Origin: Fibrobacter succinogenes
GTDB lineage: Bacteria; Fibrobacterota; Fibrobacteria; Fibrobacterales; Fibrobacteraceae
Reading direction: 5' to 3'
NCBI GenBank assembly: GCA_902800345.1
Contig: CADCDO010000020.1
Location: 1-64,000, forward strand
DNA: 64,000 nt
The position numbers and the translations under genes are program-made. Positions 60,067 to 64,000 of this stretch are shown here, piece by piece. The notes under the pieces were generated by a model. It was not told the DNA's origin. It ran no database searches and worked only from the letters and a program-made list of their open reading frames with translations. Numbering within the stretch: the stretch's first letter is position 1; each line of letters starts with the position of its first letter.

Positions 60067-61242
60067 ATGAACGATAATTGCATCAACCACGAATACTACA
60101 TGCGTCCAAGTGACCGCATCCTTGCGCTTATTCGTAGAATATTCCACAACAATCCGGAATTTCGCCACGATTCCCTGAAACATGTGGCACGTTTTGCCCC
60201 GATAATCCCGCTGATGGGGGGGCGCCCGGATTTGAGCAAGACGCTCAATCGTGTCGTGACTTTTGCCGATGGCAGTAATCCGCTGCATTTCGGTTGTCCG
60301 ATTGTGCTTGCCGCTGGTGCTAACAAGACGGCTCTCCGCATTTGCGACTTTGCGAATATGGGCTTTGGCGGCATCTCCGTCGGAACGGCGACTCGCCACG
60401 TCCGCGAAGGAAATACGCATAGGCCGCGCATAGGATTCCTTGAAAAAGACCGTGCAATCCACAATAGCATGGGGCTCAACAACGATGGCGTCGAAACGGT
60501 GACACGTCGTGTGGAGGTCCAACTTTCTGCGGCTCATAGGGCCCACATGTGTGTGGGTGTTTCCGTTGCCGAAACGCCGGGCCTCACCGACGAAAACGAA
60601 AAACTCAAGGACATCATCGAAAGTTTCTCCATCGCTTACCGCGTGGCGGACTACATCGAAATCAACGTGAGTTGCCCGAATACGGGGGAGAACCGACTCG
60701 ATCTCGACATGTCGTTTATTGACAAGATTTTCTCCGAAATCAAAAATTATCGCGATGCGCAAAGCTACCGCAAGGCCGTCTATGCAAAACTCAGCCCGGA
60801 CATGGCCGAAAGTCATACGGCGACCATCATGGATGCGCTTGTGAAGGCTGGAGTGAACGGCGTTGTCATCGGCAACACGTATCCGACAAAGAAACTTTCG
60901 GACCTTCCTGTCCACGTGACATATGACAAATTGACTCCGCTTCGAGCTGATGGCGATTGCGGAGGCATGTCGGGCCGCCCGCTTTACGAGAACATGGTGA
61001 AAAACGTCAAGTTTATCCGTGAGCATTATCCACAGATGAGCGTGATGGCTTGCGGCGGCATTGACCACGGATACAAGATTTACGACCTCATCAAGCTCGG
61101 TGTCGATGCCGTGCAGTGCTATTCCGTGGTGGCATTCCGCTGGATGGCGGCGCATGCGATGCGTCGTGAATTGCAAGAAGCTCTTTCAAAAGATGGTTAC
61201 AAGTCTCTCGCAGATTTTGATGACAAAAATCCGAAACGTTAA
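60067..61242 (+). CDS. pyrD: Dihydroorotate dehydrogenase, 391 aa
   Basis: FMN enzyme oxidising dihydroorotate to orotate in pyrimidine synthesis. Marks: NPLHFGCPIVLAAGANKTAL, GFGGISVGTATRH, RIGFLEKDRAIHNSMGLNNDGVE, YIEINVSCPNTGENR (catalytic Ser of class 2 at SCPNT), AVYAKLSPDM, GVVIGNTYPT, GGMSGRPLYENM, MACGGIDHGYKIYDLIKLGVDAVQCYSVVAF. Class 2 (quinone-linked) is most likely. An upstream ATG at 60004 is in frame, but the segment between forms a terminator-like hairpin, so 60067 or 60100 is preferred. The stop overlaps the next start (TAATG). Confidence 0.88.
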   Translation: MNDNCINHEYYMRPSDRILALIRRIFHNNPEFRHDSLKHVARFAPIIPLMGGRPDLSKTLNRVVTFADGSNPLHFGCPIVLAAGANKTALRICDFANMGFGGISVGTATRHVREGNTHRPRIGFLEKDRAIHNSMGLNNDGVETVTRRVEVQLSAAHRAHMCVGVSVAETPGLTDENEKLKDIIESFSIAYRVADYIEINVSCPNTGENRLDLDMSFIDKIFSEIKNYRDAQSYRKAVYAKLSPDMAESHTATIMDALVKAGVNGVVIGNTYPTKKLSDLPVHVTYDKLTPLRADGDCGGMSGRPLYENMVKNVKFIREHYPQMSVMACGGIDHGYKIYDLIKLGVDAVQCYSVVAFRWMAAHAMRRELQEALSKDGYKSLADFDDKNPKR

Positions 61243-61799
61243 TGATGACTCGAAGCGTTAAAATATTTGCTCTTGCGCTTTTGCTCGCTTGTGTCCAGTC
61301 TTTCGCTGGATACTTTATCGAACAGGCCTATGTCGATGAGCCCGCAAAGGATTCTCTTTCGGCGTTTTCGTTTGGCGGCGAGTTGGAGCTCGTCTATTTT
61401 TTGAGTTCCATACATCCGGGAATTTTGCTGAGCGGCGAATACCGTTTCCATAAACATCATTCGGCGGACTTGTTTGGCGTGGCGCTTTTTTCCGGAGATT
61501 ATTTGGAGATTGGTGCAAACTGGAGATTCTTTTTCCGAGGAACGCGTGAAGACGATTTCTTGCGTCTTGGAATCTCGATGGTATCCTTCGAGCGTGACGA
61601 AAAAAACTATTTTCCGCCGCGCGTGACTGTTGGCTATGGTCGAGATATCATGTTCTTCAAGAATACGAGTTTCCTATGCCGTCTGGAGCTTGTCGCCAGT
61701 TATATTATTGGTAAGGCGCTTGCCGAAAAGGATGGCGAACTTTTCAATCGTGAAGCTCATTTTACGGCTGCACTCAATATTGGTTTTTATCTATTTTAA
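61242..61799 (+). CDS. Probable small outer-membrane beta-barrel, 185 aa
   Basis: Not recognised. Signal peptide MMTRSVKIFALALLLACVQSFAG. The mature part alternates hydrophobic and polar residues in strands (FSFGGELELVYFL, GILLSGEYRFHK, YLEIGANWRFFFRG, FLRLGISMVSFE, RVTVGYGRDIMFF, FLCRLELVASYIIG) and ends AALNIGFYLF with terminal Phe, a typical outer-membrane C-terminus. An eight-stranded barrel is inferred. The start overlaps the pyrD stop, and the thioredoxin gene follows at 17 bases, so the three form an operon. Confidence 0.65.
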   Translation: MMTRSVKIFALALLLACVQSFAGYFIEQAYVDEPAKDSLSAFSFGGELELVYFLSSIHPGILLSGEYRFHKHHSADLFGVALFSGDYLEIGANWRFFFRGTREDDFLRLGISMVSFERDEKNYFPPRVTVGYGRDIMFFKNTSFLCRLELVASYIIGKALAEKDGELFNREAHFTAALNIGFYLF

Positions 61800-61816
61800 A
61801 TTAGGAAGGTTCAATT

Positions 61817-62584
61817 TTGAAAATGATGATTCGTTCTGTTCTCGCTCTTTCGTTCCTTGCCGTTTCTGCATTTGCGGGGCCGTGGCTTGGACTTACGTAC
61901 AAGAAGTCCCTTTACGACAACCATCTTGCGCTTCTCGTTTCCGGGGTGCATCCTGAATCGGGCTGCCTTGCGGCGGGTATCGTTTCTGGCGACCTGGTCA
62001 TCGGATTTGGTGGAAAGGAACTTGTCAACGTGGCTCAAATCCAGGAAGTGCTGAAGAATGCGTCTGTGGGCACGAACGTCGATATCGAAATTTTCCGCGA
62101 CGGCAAGCGCATCCCGCTTACGGTAGCGCTTACGGAACGTCCGGACGACATCTCCAGCCTCACGGGATCCGCTATTGGCAGCAAGATGGCTTCGTTTGGC
62201 AAGAATTTCTACAAGAACGGCGAAAAGAGACAGGATGCTCCGAAGGCGACACTTTTGGATTTCTGGGCGACCTGGTGCGGACCGTGCCGCCAGACGCTCC
62301 CCGTTCTTGAACAAATGTACAACAAGTATGCCAGCCAAGGCCTAGAAGTCATCGGCATTTCTTCCGAACAAAAGAATACGCTCCTTTCGTTCTACAAGAA
62401 GCAGCATGCCTCTCCGTATCCGCTTTACCGTGATGCCGATCAGGGACTCTGGCGCCGTTATGGAATCCATGCGGTTCCGACGCTCATGCTGCTCGACGCT
62501 AACGGTTACATCAAACGCGTCTGGAGCGGAGCCCCGAGCTTTGAAATGCTCGAGAAACTCGTCCTCGAAGTGATGGAAAAGTAG
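61817..62584 (+). CDS. PDZ-thioredoxin fusion (TlpA-like), secreted, 255 aa
   Basis: Periplasmic thiol-disulfide protein. Signal peptide (KMMIRSVLALSFLAVSAFA), then a PDZ domain (about 22-115: GPWLGLTYKKSLYDNHLALLVSGVHPESGCLAAGIVSGDLVIGFGGKEL), then a TlpA/ResA-like thioredoxin domain with TLLDFWATWCGPCRQTLPVLEQM (active site WCGPC), VIGISSE and HAVPTLMLLDANG (cis-Pro). The start TTG at 61817 is favoured because GGAAGG lies seven bases ahead; an ATG two codons later is possible. Fusion of PDZ and thioredoxin suggests recognition of a specific protein substrate. Confidence 0.88.
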   Translation: MKMMIRSVLALSFLAVSAFAGPWLGLTYKKSLYDNHLALLVSGVHPESGCLAAGIVSGDLVIGFGGKELVNVAQIQEVLKNASVGTNVDIEIFRDGKRIPLTVALTERPDDISSLTGSAIGSKMASFGKNFYKNGEKRQDAPKATLLDFWATWCGPCRQTLPVLEQMYNKYASQGLEVIGISSEQKNTLLSFYKKQHASPYPLYRDADQGLWRRYGIHAVPTLMLLDANGYIKRVWSGAPSFEMLEKLVLEVMEK

Positions 62585-62641
62585 GCGGTAGGTACGTTGA
62601 TACCTTTTTAGGTATCCTTTTGACACTTAAGTCCAAATAAA

Positions 62642-62668
62642 TAAAAAGCCCACGAATACGTGGGCATA
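62642..62668 (-). terminator. Terminator of small lipoprotein gene
   Basis: On the minus strand GCCCACG and CGTGGGC arms with a TATT loop, then TTTTTATTT. The same hairpin also follows the PDZ-thioredoxin gene on the plus strand but lacks a T run there. Confidence 0.75.
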
Positions 62669-62768
62669 GCATTATCAAGGGATGCTCAGGGTAAAACATC
62701 CAACCCCTCTTTGGGAGGATGACTGTAAAATCCTTATTGCCTAATCCCTAAAACCTAAAAACCAACAA

Positions 62769-63146
62769 TTATTCGTAGCTGGCCTTGGCTTCGGACTGCG
62801 CCTTGAAAATCTGGTCGTATTCGTCTTTCGAGATTCTCTTGTAGCCCGTTATGATCTTGCCGGATTCGTCTTCGCCGAATTCATAGTAGGCGGAGTCACC
62901 CTTGACTCTCATCAAAATGTCCATGTCGAGGGAGTTCTTTCCGCGGAGAGCGCCGTTTTCGAACTTGGCTTTGAGGTCGCCGTTCACGTTCCTGATGGTA
63001 AAGTCAACGTTGTTTTCTGTGAAAACTTCGAAAATCATGTCGGCTTCGCCTTTCCAGTAACCTGCAAATTCAGGCTTTTCTGTGCTGCAACCGAAGAAAG
63101 TGAAAGAAGAAAGAAGAAGTGCTGATAGAAAAATTTTTGTTTTCAT
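62769..63146 (-). CDS. Small lipoprotein, 125 aa, unknown
   Basis: Not recognised. MKTKIFLSALLLSSFTFFGC ends in a lipobox (FFGC). The mature part (FAGYWKGEADMIFEVFTENNVDFTIRNVNGDLKAKFENGAL) looks like a small lipocalin-like or META-like beta-barrel: WKG near its start, then alternating strands. About 100 residues, no cysteines after the lipid site. It is co-oriented with the formylglycine-enzyme-like gene upstream, 65 bases away. Confidence 0.65.
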   Translation of the reverse strand: MKTKIFLSALLLSSFTFFGCSTEKPEFAGYWKGEADMIFEVFTENNVDFTIRNVNGDLKAKFENGALRGKNSLDMDILMRVKGDSAYYEFGEDESGKIITGYKRISKDEYDQIFKAQSEAKASYE

Positions 63147-63211
63147 GTTCTTAAATTAGTTTTTTTTTCGCTGTTGGGTTAGTGAATAAATGTAATGATG
63201 TTTTAACGCGG

Positions 63212-64000
63212 CTATTTGCAGCACCGGAACCCGACGCTCGGGTATTGGTTTTGCGGGTAGAAGCTGAATTTGCTTTCGGAGCATCGGCTTTCGTTGTTGG
63301 TGTTCCATGCGCCGCCGGCCACCAGGTATTTGTCCGGGTGCTGCTTGCTTGTCGAGGAAGTCCATTCCCAGAGGTTGCCGTTCATGTCGTACATGCCCCA
63401 CCAGCTACGGCATTGAGTTTTGCGTCCGCTCCGCTTTGCCGATTTTGTGTTGGTGTTGCACTTGTTCTGCTTGTAACTGTTGCCGTAGGAGTACTTGAAC
63501 CCGTCTTTGCCACGGCAGGCCGCCTGCCATTCATCGATGGTGCAGAGGTGCTTGCCTTCTTTTTTACAGATGTTTGCGGCTTCTTCTTGCGAGACCATGT
63601 CCTTCGGCGTTGCGTCCGGCTGGTTCGGGTATTCGTAAGCATCGACGCAGACGGTTTTTGCGCCCACGGGGACGGGGTAGGCGTTCTTTCCGCAGACGTT
63701 GTCCGATGCCATGTCGTATTTAGTTTCTTCCCAGGCGGTACGGTTCCCGACGGAATCGGCCGCGTAGAAGAATACGGAGCCGGTCTTGTTGTAGTCGATG
63801 GGCTTGCTTGCGTCTTGCGGGGATAGCGTGTCACCGATGGAGACGAATGTCTTGCATTTGATTTCGTCACACTTGACCTTGAGCTTTATGGGCTCATAGT
63901 AGCGTCCGGGGGGCGGCGTGATTTCAGCGGTCGGCGGTACCTTGTCCGAATTGCGGAGAGAGTCTGCGATTCGGGCCTTGTTCAAGGAATCCTGCCTGGC
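63212..64000 (-). CDS. FGE-sulfatase-domain protein, 5' end beyond window
   Basis: C-terminal 262 residues seen; the frame is open to the right edge. First a beta-sandwich like the C-terminal domain of chitobiase (PPTAEITPPPGRYYEPIKLKVKC, GSVFFYAADSVGNRT), then a formylglycine-generating-enzyme/SUMF1-like domain: VCVDAYEYPNQPDATPKDMVSQEEAANICKKEGKHLCTIDEWQAACRG, WWGMYDMNGNLWEWTSS, YLVAGGAWNTNNESRCSE, PSVGFRCC. This fold is used in Fibrobacter and others both for enzymes and for surface binding modules. The copper-binding cysteine pair of true FGE is not evident, so a binding role is more likely. Probably secreted. Confidence 0.8.
   Translation of the reverse strand, partial: ARQDSLNKARIADSLRNSDKVPPTAEITPPPGRYYEPIKLKVKCDEIKCKTFVSIGDTLSPQDASKPIDYNKTGSVFFYAADSVGNRTAWEETKYDMASDNVCGKNAYPVPVGAKTVCVDAYEYPNQPDATPKDMVSQEEAANICKKEGKHLCTIDEWQAACRGKDGFKYSYGNSYKQNKCNTNTKSAKRSGRKTQCRSWWGMYDMNGNLWEWTSSTSKQHPDKYLVAGGAWNTNNESRCSESKFSFYPQNQYPSVGFRCCK

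Noticed and set aside
1..64000. tRNA, rRNA or known riboswitch in the gene-free stretches
   Set aside because: I read the longer spacers for cloverleaf ends, T-loop GGTTCGAATCC and known leader motifs and saw none; a covariance-model search would be decisive.

Overview
The window is chromosomal DNA of a Fibrobacter species (F. succinogenes or a close relative). The evidence is lineage-specific families: FISUMP domains (Fibrobacter succinogenes major paralogous domain, six copies in five genes), a fibro-slime domain protein, a TIGR02147 family protein, lipoproteins with long serine linkers, and very large multidomain GH9 cellulases. The rest is ordinary Gram-negative housekeeping. I saw no rRNA, tRNA, CRISPR array or transposase.

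Layout. 1-10.3 kb: two tandem GH9 endoglucanases on the minus strand (the first runs off the left edge), each preceded by the same 20-base palindrome, then an alanine-rich envelope protein. 10.8-12.7 kb: class I fumarase with a duplicated 3' end. 13.3-17.4 kb: two tandem secreted subtilase-fold proteins whose catalytic triad seems to be lost. 17.5-25.8 kb: lipoprotein, RluE-type pseudouridine synthase, acyl-ACP thioesterase, CBM9-like protein, SpoVG, YifB/ComM ATPase, FolB, a membrane protein, phosphoglycerate kinase. 25.8-28.8 kb: a gene-free array of repeats and terminators, then two FISUMP lipoproteins. 29-33.6 kb: a C_GCAxxG_C_C redox protein behind a repeated operator-like region, a membrane protein, the fibro-slime protein. 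33.7-41.8 kb, minus strand: yajC-def-spoIID-mtaB-like cluster and rpsP-rimM-trmD-rplS followed by two overlapping cNMP-fold proteins. 42-51.4 kb, minus strand: TIGR02147 regulator-like gene with two paralogous lipoproteins, a double EF-Tu fusion, ffh, two FISUMP lipoproteins. 51.4-64 kb: truncated aminotransferase beside a phage-type amidase, NamZ-type muramidase, YejE/YejF-like ABC genes, a zinc-ribbon FISUMP protein, sirtuin, M20 peptidase, PyrD, PDZ-thioredoxin fusion, and a partial formylglycine-generating-enzyme-like protein.

Function. The region mixes cellulose degradation and adhesion (GH9, fibro-slime), the succinate route (fumarase), translation and secretion (S16, L19, RimM, TrmD, Ffh, YajC, Def), and cell-wall turnover (SpoIID, amidase, NamZ, peptide ABC genes).

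The most unusual items are: (1) a single reading frame holding a complete but altered EF-Tu joined to a degenerate EF-Tu lacking domain 3; (2) the pseudo-subtilase pair; (3) intergenic repeat families that lie between genes, supply stop codons in all six frames, form the ends of several proteins and in places enter coding sequence; (4) paired ACGT motifs with the same 32-bp spacing upstream of the redox protein; (5) identical-style palindromes ahead of both cellulase genes.
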